DNA of 64,000 nt from Acidobacteriota bacterium (GCA_026393675.1 JAPKZQ010000045.1:186001-250000); one strand, 5' to 3'; counted from the stretch's first letter, positions 9,910 to 18,863 are shown. Program-made: numbers and translations. The notes: generated by a model not told the origin, from the sequence alone.

Positions 9910-10854
9910 TCAGGAGGCCGATCGCGGCGACACCGCAGCCTCAGTAATCACCAGCGCCGGCCGCGCCCCGCCCAGCACCCGGGCCCGCACACCCAGCGGG
10001 AGCGTAATGGCCGGATGCGGCGTGTGGCCGGACGCCAGCCCGACGACCACCGGACCGGGAAAGTCGCGCACACACCTGGCAATCGCGTCGTTCGCCGACA
10101 ACGAGCCATCGGGCTCGTCGCAGCCAGGCATCTCGCCAAAGACCAGGGCGGTCGCCCGGGACAGCACGCCTGCCTGGCGCAGTTGGGTCAACAGACGATC
10201 GACGCGGTAGGGACGTTCGTTGACGTCTTCGAGAAACAGCACGCATCCGTCGGGCGGATCGAAGGCGAAGGGCGTGCCGAGCGTGGCCGCCAACTGCGTA
10301 AGATTGCCTCCGACCAGCATCCCTTCGGCTTCTCCCGTTCGCATCGTTTCAAGCGCAGGCGATCTGAGTTCGCCAAGCGGCTCAGCCTCGCACACCGCAC
10401 GCAGAAACGACGACCGATCGTAACCTTCCCCCCCTCGCGCGAATCGCCCTGTGAGGGTCGGTCCATGTACCGTCACGATTCCGCAGCGCGTCGTGACGAA
10501 ACTGAGCAGGGCCGTGATGTCGCTGTAGCCAACGAGCAACTTGGGCGTGGCTTGCAACGTGTTGCGCGACAGGAACGGCAGAATCTGGGCGCTGCCATAT
10601 CCCCCGCGCGCGGTCAGCACGGCTCGCACGCTCGGGTCGGTCCAGGCATCGATGAAGGCACGAGCGCGCGTCTCGGCGCTGCCGGCCACATACCCGTCGC
10701 GTTCGAATACCCGATCGTCATACACGGCCTCGAAGCCGATTGTCGTCAATTCGGCGAGTCCTGCCTCGAACTCCTCGCGCGAAAATGGACTGGCAGGAGC
10801 CAGGACGGCAACCCGGTCACCTTGCTTGAGGGCCGGCGGCTTCACCATCGTCAT
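9910..10854 (-). CDS. ldcA: LD-carboxypeptidase, peptidase family S66 (LdcA)
   Basis: LdcA removes the terminal D-Ala from recovered tetrapeptide, giving the tripeptide used by Mpl. The 314-residue protein shows the S66 layout: N-terminal VAVLAPASPF, ARGGYGSAQILPFL, the nucleophile segment GYSDITALL, the acid region FLEDVNERPYRVDR, and a C-terminal ASGHTPHP carrying the catalytic His. The start is fixed by a 4-nt ATGA overlap with the nagZ stop (10851-10854). The frame extends 15 codons further upstream into nagZ without family resemblance. It is cytoplasmic, with no signal peptide. Translational coupling to nagZ keeps the two recycling hydrolases together. Confidence 0.92.
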   Translation of the reverse strand: MTMVKPPALKQGDRVAVLAPASPFSREEFEAGLAELTTIGFEAVYDDRVFERDGYVAGSAETRARAFIDAWTDPSVRAVLTARGGYGSAQILPFLSRNTLQATPKLLVGYSDITALLSFVTTRCGIVTVHGPTLTGRFARGGEGYDRSSFLRAVCEAEPLGELRSPALETMRTGEAEGMLVGGNLTQLAATLGTPFAFDPPDGCVLFLEDVNERPYRVDRLLTQLRQAGVLSRATALVFGEMPGCDEPDGSLSANDAIARCVRDFPGPVVVGLASGHTPHPAITLPLGVRARVLGGARPALVITEAAVSPRSAS

Positions 10855-11945
10855 GCGAATGCTCTCATCTCTGCCGCGACGCCCTGGTGAGCCTCGCATC
10901 CGACGATCTCGCGCCAGGTCGCACTTGGCCTCCGCGCCTCGTCTCCGCGTCGCACGAACGTCGCCTTCAGCCGCGCATGCCTCGCCACAGAGGATTCCAC
11001 CTGCGCATATGGGAGCGTCCCGTCTTCAAGTGCGTGGACCAGGGCCTCGAGCGCGGCGGCCTGCTGATCCGGATCGGGATCGCACAGCAGGACCCCGTCG
11101 TGGCCGGCGGCCACAGCCTTGACCGCAGCAACAGGGGGCGGAAATCGCGCTGAGCAGGCGTTCATCCCGAGGTCGTCGGTGAGAATCAGGTTCTCGAAGT
11201 CAAGTCGGGTTCGAAGCTCCGTGGTCACCACGCGCCTCGACAGGCTCGCGGGGACGTCCTCGTCAAACGCGGGAACGAGCAGGTGCGCCACCATGATGGC
11301 GGCGACACCGGCACTGATGGCCGCGCGGAACGGCACGAAGTCGACCTGATCAAACCGATCCGGTGAATGTTCGACGAGCGGCAACTCGTGGTGAGAATCG
11401 ACCGACGTGTCACCGTGACCGGGAAAGTGTTTGGCGCAGGCAGCCACGCCTTCCGATTGCAGCGCGTCAATGATGGCCGCGCCAAGCGTTGCGACCGTCT
11501 CGGGATTGCTCGACAACGCCCGATCCCCGATGGCGGAGTTCTTCTCCTGGGTGAGCACGTCGACGACCGGGGCGAAATCGAGCGAGATGCCGACGGCGCG
11601 CATCTCACGCGCGAGCGCGTGGCCGAATCGTCCGGCGAGGTCGGCCCTGCCCGACCGTCCAAGTGTGGCCATCGGCGGCCATTCGGTGAACGGCCGCCGC
11701 ATCCGGGCGACGCGACCGCCCTCCTGGTCGACCGCCACCCAAAGAGGCAGGTCCGGCACCAGGCGCGCCGCGTCAAACGCGAGCTCGGCTACCTGCTCTG
11801 GCCCCTCGACGTTTCTCGCGAACAAGACGACGCCGCCGATGTCGAACTCGCGAGCAAGGGCCCGCAACTCGGCAGGGATGATCGTGCCCTTGAAACCGAG
11901 AAATGCGAGTTGGCCGATCTGGCGGCGGAGCCCTGAAGGCGACAT
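10851..11945 (-). CDS. nagZ: beta-N-acetylhexosaminidase, GH3 family (NagZ)
   Basis: NagZ cleaves GlcNAc from anhydro-muropeptides in the cytoplasm, the entry step of peptidoglycan recycling. The 364-residue protein has the GH3 TIM barrel with WVAVDQEGGRVARM, FAPVVDVL, the NagZ loop signature KHFPGHGDTSVDSHHELP (the His acts as acid/base in this family) and LTDDLGM with the nucleophile Asp. No signal peptide is present. Its ATG (11945) sits 9 bp from a palindromic TATAAT-like sequence shared with the divergent GHMP kinase. A 4-nt overlap couples it to ldcA. Confidence 0.93.
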   Translation of the reverse strand: MSPSGLRRQIGQLAFLGFKGTIIPAELRALAREFDIGGVVLFARNVEGPEQVAELAFDAARLVPDLPLWVAVDQEGGRVARMRRPFTEWPPMATLGRSGRADLAGRFGHALAREMRAVGISLDFAPVVDVLTQEKNSAIGDRALSSNPETVATLGAAIIDALQSEGVAACAKHFPGHGDTSVDSHHELPLVEHSPDRFDQVDFVPFRAAISAGVAAIMVAHLLVPAFDEDVPASLSRRVVTTELRTRLDFENLILTDDLGMNACSARFPPPVAAVKAVAAGHDGVLLCDPDPDQQAAALEALVHALEDGTLPYAQVESSVARHARLKATFVRRGDEARRPSATWREIVGCEAHQGVAAEMRAFA

Positions 11946-12957
11946 GGAATCCCATTATAATGGCCGCGTGCGTATCACTTCTTCTGCTCCCACAAGAATC
12001 GACCTGGCCGGCGGCACAATCGACATCTGGCCGCTGTATCTGTTCCATCCCGGCGCCGTGACACTGAATGCCGCGATCAGTCTCCGGGCGCACGCGATCG
12101 TTGAGGCGAGAACCGACGGCCGCGTCGCGATCCATTCGACTGACACCGGCCGCGTGACGGAGGTGTCGCACTGGTCGGAACTCGGCAAGCCCGGTGAACT
12201 CGACCTGCTGGGCCGACTGCTCCACTTCTTCCAGGCTGAGAACCTGACGCTGACCACGACCGCCAAGTCGCCGGCCGGCGCCGGCATCGCCGGCTCCTCG
12301 GCGCTGAATGTGGCCGTCTGCGGCCTGATGGCCCGGTGGACGGGCGTGACGTACGATCCCGAGGTGCTGCTCGACATCGCGCAGAACATCGAGGCCCAGG
12401 CCATCCAGTGCCCGACTGGTGCCCAGGACTACCGGCCGGCGATGTATGGCGGCATCGCGGCGGTCGAACTCGGCGTCGAAGGCGTGCGCCGGGTCGGGCT
12501 GAGCGTGGATCCGGTCGAACTCGAACGCCGCATCGTGCTCGCGTACACCGGCGTGCCGCGCAACTCAGGCACCAACAACTGGGAAATGACGAAGCGGCAT
12601 CTGGACGGCGACCGCCAGGTCATCGACTGTTTCGATCGCATCCGCGACACCGCCGTGCAGATGCGGGTGGCGCTCGAGCGAGAGAACTGGCCCGAGGTCG
12701 GCCGCCAGATCGCGCAGGAATGGGAAAACCGCAAGCGCCTCGCGCCCGGGGTGACCACGCGTCAGATTGACGACCTGATGGCCGCGGCGGGCCGCGCCGG
12801 CGCGGTCGCAGCCAAGGTCTGCGGAGCCGGCGGAGGCGGATGCCTGTTCTGCTTCTCGGAGCCAGACGCCACCGACCGCGTACGGGCCGCATTGGCGGCC
12901 GGCGGCGCGCGGATCCTGGATTACCGCATCGAAACTGAGGGGCTGCTGATTCAGTAG
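11944..12957 (+). CDS. GHMP-family sugar kinase (HddA/COG2605-like)
   Basis: This 337-residue small-molecule kinase has the three GHMP motifs: APTRIDLAGGTIDIWPLY near the N-terminus, the ATP loop SPAGAGIAGSSALNVAV, and the C-terminal KVCGAGGGGCLFCF. The first motif resembles D-glycero-D-manno-heptose-7-phosphate kinases and fucokinase-like enzymes, so the substrate is probably a sugar or sugar phosphate. It diverges from nagZ-ldcA-mpl across a shared start region, the two ATGs overlapping by 2 bp. That raises the possibility of a GlcNAc/MurNAc kinase for recycling, or of heptose synthesis. ATG 11944 has an AAGG-type site 4 nt upstream; GTG 11968 gives a more family-typical N-terminus. The family is clear, the substrate is not. 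Confidence 0.8.
   Translation: MESHYNGRVRITSSAPTRIDLAGGTIDIWPLYLFHPGAVTLNAAISLRAHAIVEARTDGRVAIHSTDTGRVTEVSHWSELGKPGELDLLGRLLHFFQAENLTLTTTAKSPAGAGIAGSSALNVAVCGLMARWTGVTYDPEVLLDIAQNIEAQAIQCPTGAQDYRPAMYGGIAAVELGVEGVRRVGLSVDPVELERRIVLAYTGVPRNSGTNNWEMTKRHLDGDRQVIDCFDRIRDTAVQMRVALERENWPEVGRQIAQEWENRKRLAPGVTTRQIDDLMAAAGRAGAVAAKVCGAGGGGCLFCFSEPDATDRVRAALAAGGARILDYRIETEGLLIQ
11952..11963. promoter_or_regulatory. palindromic divergent -10-like sequence between nagZ and the GHMP kinase
   Basis: The perfect 12-bp palindrome CCATTATAATGG contains TATAAT on both strands (11956-11961 on plus, 11959-11954 on minus). It is conspicuous in otherwise GC-rich DNA. It lies about 9 bp from the nagZ ATG and 6 bp from a possible GTG start of the kinase, so transcripts from it would be nearly leaderless. 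No good -35 box is visible on either side. A regulator-binding palindrome is an alternative reading. Confidence 0.45.
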
Positions 12958-12965
12958 ACGCGGAC

Positions 12966-13784
12966 TCAGCGTTTGCGGGACTCGCCCGCATGCATCATCT
13001 TTCGGGCCAGCAACTTGACGGGTTCCGCGATATTGCGGTCGGAGGCCAGCGCCTTCACGTCCTTCTCAATCAGCCGGTTGACCATTCCCATCGAAATGGC
13101 AATCGGCGTCTTCGGATTGAACGTCAGGGCCCGAACGACCGCGTAGTTCTTGGCCCACGCGCGCGTCGTGCCGATCACGCGCAGGACATCCTCAGAAATG
13201 CTGGCCATCCTGGCGTAGTTCTCCACCTCTTGTTCGGTGAGGCGCGGGCTGGCGAGCACGGCGATCGACACCAGTTTGTTGGGATCGCGGATGAGGAGCG
13301 CGCGATCCTCGCGATTGCCGCGCATCGCAGCTTTCACCCTCTGGGTAATCGTCATCCCGGACAGTCGCTGCACTGTGGAGAGCCGTCGCTCGTCCCCGTC
13401 AGGCGCTCCCTTCGCAGGCTCATCCGGAGCAGGTTTCTCGTCGTCGTCGCCCTGATCCTCAGCAGCAAACAGCTCGGGTTCGCTCGCGTCGGTCCCAGAT
13501 CCTTCCGGAACGATGCCCCGCCGGGCAAAGAACTCCCGCAAATCGTCCGGCACATCCTGGTTGGCGAGAAACCTGGCGAGCACGGATGGCGGGATGCGGC
13601 CGAGCGTCGTCTCGGCGGCCACACGAATGGCCGGGTCGGTATCGTGCACGAGCCAGGCCAGCAACGCCAGCTGCTCCAGCGCGCGCGGCGCCAGGATACC
13701 CTGCGCGGCCAACAGGCGGATGTCAGTGGCCACCTCGCCGCGCCGCACGCAATCGAGCAGCGGCGTCTGGTAGAGGGCGTCCAT
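12966..13784 (-). CDS. uncharacterised helical repeat-like protein
   Basis: The gene is not recognised. The 272-residue product has no signal peptide or membrane segment. Residues ~1-95 look like HEAT-type helical pairs (ALEQLALLAWLVHDTDPAIRVAAETTLGRIPP). An acidic, Asp/Glu/Pro-rich linker (~100-135) follows. Residues ~145-265 form a second helical block with repeated phrases such as RDPNKLVSIAVLASPRLTEQE and TFNPKTPIAISMGMVNRL, reminiscent of leucine-rich-variant or DUF2336-like repeats. It follows rodZ by 7 bp on the same strand, so it may act with that cell-shape protein. A scaffold or protein-interaction role is the most that can be inferred. Confidence 0.65.
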   Translation of the reverse strand: MDALYQTPLLDCVRRGEVATDIRLLAAQGILAPRALEQLALLAWLVHDTDPAIRVAAETTLGRIPPSVLARFLANQDVPDDLREFFARRGIVPEGSGTDASEPELFAAEDQGDDDEKPAPDEPAKGAPDGDERRLSTVQRLSGMTITQRVKAAMRGNREDRALLIRDPNKLVSIAVLASPRLTEQEVENYARMASISEDVLRVIGTTRAWAKNYAVVRALTFNPKTPIAISMGMVNRLIEKDVKALASDRNIAEPVKLLARKMMHAGESRKR

Positions 13785-13791
13785 ACGGCCG

Positions 13792-14655
13792 CTATTGGAG
13801 GAAGCTGGCGAGCGTGTCGGGCGTGATCGTGGCGGTGACGACCTGGCCGGGTGTCCCGAGCGGACGGGCCGGCTTGCCGTTGATGGTCAGCGACAGGCCC
13901 CCCGCATTTCCGGCGCTGAGCGTCACGCTGGCGTAGGCCTGGTAGAAGAGACGCTCGCCGGCGCGCAGGACCCGTTCGAAGACGACGGCTTTGTCGACCT
14001 TCACCATCAACCAGCACTCGGCCTGCGCGGCGATAGTGAGCCGAATGGGCGCGGTCGCCTGCGACGTGGAGCCGGGACCGCTAGCCGGTGCTGGCGGCGT
14101 CGGAGCCGGCACAACGGCCGTCGTCTCCTTGGGCGCTGCGACAGGCTCCTCGGCACGTGGTGGCGGCTGTGTCGCAGGCAATGGCGTGACGGACGCCGGC
14201 GCGGATGCGGCGGGTGCCGAGGCCGCCGGCGTCGTCGCGGCAGGCTTGCGGCAGCCGCGCGAATTCAACGCGAACACCACCGCGGCGATCACGACGATGC
14301 TGAGCAGGAGCAACTGGAGCACGGTGGTCGCCACGCGGCGGCCGCTCTCAAACGCCTCGATGTCCTCGGCTTCTTTCGCGGAGGGCAGCTGCTCTTTGCC
14401 TGATTCGTCCGGGAATTCCGTGGTGAATCGTTGGATGGCCATCTCAGGATCGAGCCCGATTTCGCGCGCGTACGACCGTACGAATGCCCGCGAGAAGATC
14501 CCTCCCGGCAGCTTTGACACATCGTTGCGCTCGAGCGCACCGAGGACGCGAGCCGAGATCTTCGTCACGGCGGCGACCTGCTGAAGCGACACGCCTCGTC
14601 GCTCCCGCGCCTGCCGGAACATCGTGCCGAAGTCGACCGGAGATTCCTCTGGCAT
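13792..14655 (-). CDS. RodZ-like cell-shape protein (HTH-TM-DUF4115)
   Basis: The 287-residue protein has the RodZ layout. An N-terminal Xre-type helix-turn-helix (residues ~9-75, FRQARERRGVSLQQVAAVTKIS) is followed by a single TM helix (~108-130, VLQLLLLSIVVIAAVVFAL). A Pro/Ala-rich periplasmic linker then leads to a C-terminal DUF4115 beta domain (~200-287, WLMVKVDKAVVFERVLRAGERLFYQA). In E. coli RodZ links MreB to the membrane for rod shape. Here the gene is apart from mreB but is followed by an uncharacterised helical protein. The ATG start at 14655 gives MPEESPVDFG. The bacterial shape role is known for the family and inferred here. Confidence 0.85.
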   Translation of the reverse strand: MPEESPVDFGTMFRQARERRGVSLQQVAAVTKISARVLGALERNDVSKLPGGIFSRAFVRSYAREIGLDPEMAIQRFTTEFPDESGKEQLPSAKEAEDIEAFESGRRVATTVLQLLLLSIVVIAAVVFALNSRGCRKPAATTPAASAPAASAPASVTPLPATQPPPRAEEPVAAPKETTAVVPAPTPPAPASGPGSTSQATAPIRLTIAAQAECWLMVKVDKAVVFERVLRAGERLFYQAYASVTLSAGNAGGLSLTINGKPARPLGTPGQVVTATITPDTLASFLQ

Positions 14656-14734
14656 GGTTGTGATCCCAAAAGCCCGAGCGATGGCTGTGCGATGCCCGGA
14701 CGGCTCTCAATGTTAGGAGAGGGTACCACGAGTG

Positions 14735-14989
14735 TCAAACGACGGGGTGACCGGGCCTGACTCCGCGCCGGAACAACCCGATCACCTCGGCGCAGCCAGC
14801 CGCCAGGTTGATGAGGCCGAGCCCGGAGATGGCTCCTCGAACGTAGTCGTTGCCGGCCACCACGGCGATGACGGGCCAGGCCTGGATGAAGTAGTTGCGA
14901 TCCCAGAGCGCGGACCACGGCGCCAGGGTCAGCAGGACCCCGACTTCCAGGAAATACGCGATGAAGATCACGCGAGCGACGACGCTCAT
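14735..14989 (-). CDS. small membrane protein, unknown function
   Basis: The 84-residue product has three likely hydrophobic segments: VIFIAYFLEVGVLLTLAPW, a middle WPVIAVVAG stretch and GLGLINLAAGCAEVIGLF. No family is recognised. The start is supported by an AAAGG-type ribosome site about 7 nt upstream of the ATG. It lies 15 bp after the large TPR gene and is followed by a 79-bp gap before rodZ, so it may be the last gene of the ffh-rplS-rnhB-TPR transcript. Codon use and length suggest a real gene. Confidence 0.6.
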   Translation of the reverse strand: MSVVARVIFIAYFLEVGVLLTLAPWSALWDRNYFIQAWPVIAVVAGNDYVRGAISGLGLINLAAGCAEVIGLFRRGVRPGHPVV

Positions 14990-15004
14990 GCCGATCCTTT
15001 CGAT

Positions 15005-17101
15005 TTACGAGCCTGGCAACCAGTCGGCCCGCCGTTCGGCCAGCGCGTCGAGCCGTGCCTCCACGTCCCGATATCCAGGTTCCATCGCGCTCAACTCGAG
15101 AAACACCGCCTGCGCCCGCGCGGGCTCTCCCGCCCGTTCCAGCGCGACGCCCAGTTCGTAAAGGAGCGACCGCTCCGCCTGGACCGACGGCGCTGGCGAC
15201 TCCGAGGCGCGCTCGAACCAGATGATCGCCTCATCGAGCTGGCCGCGGTCGGTCGCGATCCGGGCCAGCATCACGGTCGCCCTGAACCGCAGGCTCGGAT
15301 CCCGGCCGGCGCGACGTAGGCACACGACGGCCTGGTCGAACCGTCCCTCGTTATAGTGTACGCCGGCTTCGTCGTACGCGCGCATCGCGTCGGCTTCCGC
15401 CTGGCCACGGCCCGACTCCTCGCGCATCCGGCGAAACAGATCGTCGAGGTCGCCGGCCGAGTCGGGCTCCTCGCGAGACGGCCCAGCTTGACGCTCCAGT
15501 CCCTCAGCGACCGTCCCACTCGCGTCCGGGCCAGCCAGCGCGTTCAGCGCATCGGCCAACTCGATCTCGACAACCTCGTCAGCAGCCGCTGCTTCGCGTT
15601 CAGCGTCTGCCACGACGGGTGGCATGGCCACCTCATCGCCCGCCTCGGTCTCCGCATCGCGGTGGACGGGCAGGCCGAGCGAGGCGGCAAAGCCGGCAAG
15701 GTCAATCGACTCGGTCGTCGATGGATCCCCGTCGGATTCACCAGGAGTCCGCGGGGTCGACTCGCCCACCCCGGCCCGAGCCTCGCGTGCCTGCTCGGCG
15801 TGGCGGTCGACATCCGGACGGAGCGCGGCCAGCCGCTCGGCGAGCGGGAGCGCGTCCGCGAATCGACGATGAGCCAGATACGCTTCCGTCAGCTCCGATT
15901 CGATCTGGTAGAGGGTATCCTCATAACGACCGTCCCGGCACAACTGCGCGAATCGCTCCAACGCAGGCACATGACGTGGTGCGGCGGCCACGAACCGCTC
16001 GACGATTGTCAGCGCCCAGTCGACCTCGCCGCGTCCCATCAGGTGATTCAGCGCGCATTCGATCGCGACAAAGGCGGCATCGGGCTGCTCACCGGTCAAC
16101 GACGCGCCAAGTGCCGCCACGTGGTCAACGCTTCCCGGGTCTTTCTCCAGCAGATGCCTGAGAATGGTGACGGCAGCAGGCGTCATCCCCGAGCGCAGGT
16201 CCACTTCAGCCAATGCCAGATCAACGCGGGTATCGCCAGACTGGAGACCGGGCTTCAGCAGATCGCGCACCCTTGGGTACTGCTGGCGGGACATCAGCAT
16301 CCTGGCCAGCTGGAGCCTGGTGTCCACGTGGTCTGGCTCGGCATCGAGCACCTGGCCGAGCACCTTCAGGCCCGCCTCGTCTCGTCCCGCCTTGAGCATC
16401 GCCTGCGCGACGACCCGTCGTTCGGCCACCGACTGCGCCGACGCCAGCGCTCCGTCCAGGTCGCCCTGGCGGACCAGGCCGCTGGTCACCCGCTCCTGCG
16501 CGAGTGTATTGGCCGGATTCAAGCGCATGGACTCGCGCCAGGCTCGAAGCGCATCAGCCTCACGTCCCTGCTCGGCGAGCGTATCGCCGGCCAGACGCAG
16601 GTGGTCGGCCGCCCCGGGCGCGTCGCCAATCTCGGCGAGCATCCGTGCCGCATCCAGCCGGCTAACCGGATTATTGGGATCAAGGACCGCCAGTCGTGTG
16701 GCGATCCTGGCGGCGCCGTCACGATCGCCCGCCTTCACGCGCCGCTGGAACAGCGTGTCGAGCACGTGGCGTGCATCGGCCAGCAGACCCTGCTGCGAGG
16801 CCAGTTCGGCCATGCGCAAGAGCGCCTGCTCGTCATCGGGCGAGATCTTGACGACCTTCTTGTAGAGCGCGGCTGATTTCGACAGGAATCCATCGGCCGC
16901 CAGTTGCTCGGCGATACGGGCGTATTGCGCGACCGCACGGTCGGTTCGGCCAGCCCTGATGAACAGATCGCCCAGCAGGTTGGCTGTGGCCCAGTCCTTT
17001 GGATACGCCTCAACGACCGAGGCGTACTCCGTGATAGCCGCCTCGAGTCGCCCCTGACGCAGCAGTTTCTCAGCCCTTCGAAGCGTATCGTCGCGGTCCA
17101 T
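15005..17101 (-). CDS. large TPR protein
   Basis: This 698-residue protein has no signal peptide. TPR-like repeats occupy residues ~5-430 (for example RAEKLLRQGRLEAAITEYASVVEAYPKDWATANLLGDLFIRAGRTDRAVAQYARI). A low-complexity acidic linker (~430-560) follows, then a second TPR block (~575-690) ending LDALAERRADW. No catalytic domain is seen. It starts directly after the rnhB stop with no spacer (17101/17102), so it is probably co-transcribed with the ribosome/SRP operon. Such proteins usually serve as interaction scaffolds; the partner cannot be read from the sequence. Confidence 0.8.
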   Translation of the reverse strand: MDRDDTLRRAEKLLRQGRLEAAITEYASVVEAYPKDWATANLLGDLFIRAGRTDRAVAQYARIAEQLAADGFLSKSAALYKKVVKISPDDEQALLRMAELASQQGLLADARHVLDTLFQRRVKAGDRDGAARIATRLAVLDPNNPVSRLDAARMLAEIGDAPGAADHLRLAGDTLAEQGREADALRAWRESMRLNPANTLAQERVTSGLVRQGDLDGALASAQSVAERRVVAQAMLKAGRDEAGLKVLGQVLDAEPDHVDTRLQLARMLMSRQQYPRVRDLLKPGLQSGDTRVDLALAEVDLRSGMTPAAVTILRHLLEKDPGSVDHVAALGASLTGEQPDAAFVAIECALNHLMGRGEVDWALTIVERFVAAAPRHVPALERFAQLCRDGRYEDTLYQIESELTEAYLAHRRFADALPLAERLAALRPDVDRHAEQAREARAGVGESTPRTPGESDGDPSTTESIDLAGFAASLGLPVHRDAETEAGDEVAMPPVVADAEREAAAADEVVEIELADALNALAGPDASGTVAEGLERQAGPSREEPDSAGDLDDLFRRMREESGRGQAEADAMRAYDEAGVHYNEGRFDQAVVCLRRAGRDPSLRFRATVMLARIATDRGQLDEAIIWFERASESPAPSVQAERSLLYELGVALERAGEPARAQAVFLELSAMEPGYRDVEARLDALAERRADWLPGS

Positions 17102-17752
17102 CTAGTTGGGTTTATCCACGGTGGCCGGATCAATCGTATCAAAGAGGCTGCGCGGCCGGAACGAGCGCCGATGGATGGATGAATACCCGTAGCGTGCGAC
17201 AGCCGCCAGGTGGGCCGGTGTCGCGTATCCCTTGTGCCGATCGTATCCGTACCGCGGATCCGCGGCGTGCAGGTCGCTCATGAGGCCATCGCGATAGACC
17301 TTGGCGACGATCGAGGCCGCCGCGATGGACGCCACCAGCCGGTCGCCGTGAATGATCCCGCGTTGCGCCATTTCCAGACCTGGCACGCGGAATCCGTCGA
17401 CCAGCACGACGTCGGGTTGCGGCACGAGCCCGGCAACGGCACGCCTCATCGCTTCGAGCGAGGCGCGATGGATGTTCAGGCGATCGATGTCGGCCGGCGC
17501 CACTTCGCCAAGCGCCCAGCCGATGGCGTCCCGTTTGATGCGGACGGCCAGCCGCTCGCGCTCGGCAGGGGGTACCAGCTTCGAATCGGCCAGATCGGGA
17601 ATATGTCGGGCGGGGTCGAGCAGGACCGCGGCCGCGACGACCGGACCAGCCAGACACCCGCGCCCGACTTCATCGACTCCGGCCACGTGCACGAAGCCAA
17701 CTCGCCGCAGCGCGTTCTCGAGAGTCCGTCTGGCCCGAGTCCGCCGCATCAC
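17102..17752 (-). CDS. rnhB: ribonuclease HII
   Basis: RNase HII cuts the RNA strand of RNA-DNA hybrids and single ribonucleotides in DNA. The 216-residue protein shows the first active-site block GVDEVGRGCLAGPVVAAAV (Asp-Glu pair), the SKLVPPAERERL segment, VLVDGFRVP with the third acidic residue, and AAASIVAKVYRD with the fourth acidic residue. The annotated start is GTG followed immediately by ATG (17749), and either may be used. It is last of the conserved rpsP-rimM-trmD-rplS-rnhB order, 21 bp after rplS. Confidence 0.93.
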   Translation of the reverse strand: MMRRTRARRTLENALRRVGFVHVAGVDEVGRGCLAGPVVAAAVLLDPARHIPDLADSKLVPPAERERLAVRIKRDAIGWALGEVAPADIDRLNIHRASLEAMRRAVAGLVPQPDVVLVDGFRVPGLEMAQRGIIHGDRLVASIAAASIVAKVYRDGLMSDLHAADPRYGYDRHKGYATPAHLAAVARYGYSSIHRRSFRPRSLFDTIDPATVDKPN

Positions 17753-17773
17753 CTGGTCCTGTTGAAGAGGATC

Positions 17774-18121
17774 TCAGACTGACCGCTTCGTCTCTTTCAT
17801 GCGGGCGGCCTTGCCCTTCAACTCGCGCAGGAAGTACAGCTTCGCCCGCCGTACCTTCGCCGAGCGGATGACCTCCACGCGGTCGATGATCGGCGAGTGG
17901 ACCGGGAAGATTCGCTCAACCCCCTGGCTAAACGAGACCTTGCGCACGGTGAAGGTCGCACGCGTGCCGCCGCGGTGCTGCCCGATCACGAGACCTTCGA
18001 AGATCTGGATACGTTCCTTGTCGCCCTCACGCACCTTGACGTGCACGCGCACCGTATCGCCGGTCCGCAGTTTCGGCCGCTCCACCAGTTGCCCCTGTTC
18101 CACCGTTTCAATCGCGCCCAT
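17774..18121 (-). CDS. rplS: 50S ribosomal protein L19
   Basis: L19 sits at the 30S-50S interface of the ribosome. The 115-residue length is normal. Family landmarks are [50 protein letters not shown] and [19 protein letters not shown]. The start overlaps the end of trmD by 14 nt, supporting coupled translation. Order trmD-rplS-rnhB is conserved across many bacteria. Confidence 0.96.
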   Translation of the reverse strand: MGAIETVEQGQLVERPKLRTGDTVRVHVKVREGDKERIQIFEGLVIGQHRGGTRATFTVRKVSFSQGVERIFPVHSPIIDRVEVIRSAKVRRAKLYFLRELKGKAARMKETKRSV

Positions 18122-18863
18122 ACTCGGCTCCTCTCTCTTCCATCAACGCGCGCAGCATCTCGCGCTCTTCGCTGTCCAACTTGGCGTCCGCCAGCAACTC
18201 CGGCCGTGACGCCAGCGTCCGCCGCAGCGCCTCACGCTTGCGCCAACGCTTGATCTCGGCATGATGTCCTGACATCAGCACGTCAGGCACCGCCATCCCT
18301 CGAAACCCCGCCGGCCGCGTAAACACGGGGAAATCCAACAACCCCCGCGTAAACGAATCCGCTTCGACCGACTCCTCGTCGCCCACCGCACCCGGCAGCA
18401 GTCGCACCACCGCATCGACGATCACCAGCGCAGGCAACTCGCCACCCGAGAGCACGTAGTCGCCAATCGACAACTCCTCGGTCGCCAGGCCCGTGCGGAC
18501 GCGATCGTCAACGCCTTCGTACCGTCCGCACAGCAGCACCACGTGGCGCATCCCGGCCAGCCTCGCGGCCTCGGCCTGGGTGAAGGTCTTTCCCTGAGGC
18601 GAGGTCAAGATGACCGCGTCAGGCTCGCCGCCCTGCGCCCGGATGGCGTCGACGGCGGCAAACAGCGGCTCGGGCTTGAATACCATGCCCGGACCGCCGC
18701 CATACGGCACATCATCCACGCTCCGGTGTCGATCGGTCGTGTGGTCGCGCAGGTCGTGCACCCGCACATCCACGATGCCGCGTTCAATCGCGCGGCGGAT
18801 GATCCCCTCGCCGAGCGGCCCGTCGCACAAGCGCGGGAAAATCGTGACGAGGTCGAATCTCAC
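18108..18863 (-). CDS. trmD: tRNA (guanine-N1-)-methyltransferase TrmD
   Basis: TrmD uses S-adenosylmethionine to make m1G37 in tRNAs that read CNN codons, which prevents frameshifting. The protein (251 residues) starts [10 protein letters not shown] and contains the trefoil-knot SAM motifs: [23 protein letters not shown] and [15 protein letters not shown]. The start is the GTG at 18863, which overlaps the rimM stop as GTGA; the frame's longer extension into rimM is rejected. The C-terminal [25 protein letters not shown] helix is also typical. Confidence 0.95.
   Translation of the reverse strand: MRFDLVTIFPRLCDGPLGEGIIRRAIERGIVDVRVHDLRDHTTDRHRSVDDVPYGGGPGMVFKPEPLFAAVDAIRAQGGEPDAVILTSPQGKTFTQAEAARLAGMRHVVLLCGRYEGVDDRVRTGLATEELSIGDYVLSGGELPALVIVDAVVRLLPGAVGDEESVEADSFTRGLLDFPVFTRPAGFRGMAVPDVLMSGHHAEIKRWRKREALRRTLASRPELLADAKLDSEEREMLRALMEERGAEYGRD

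Noticed and set aside
15356-16876. A 506-codon open frame on plus
   Set aside because: It is antisense to the TPR gene, whose repeats are clear on the other strand.
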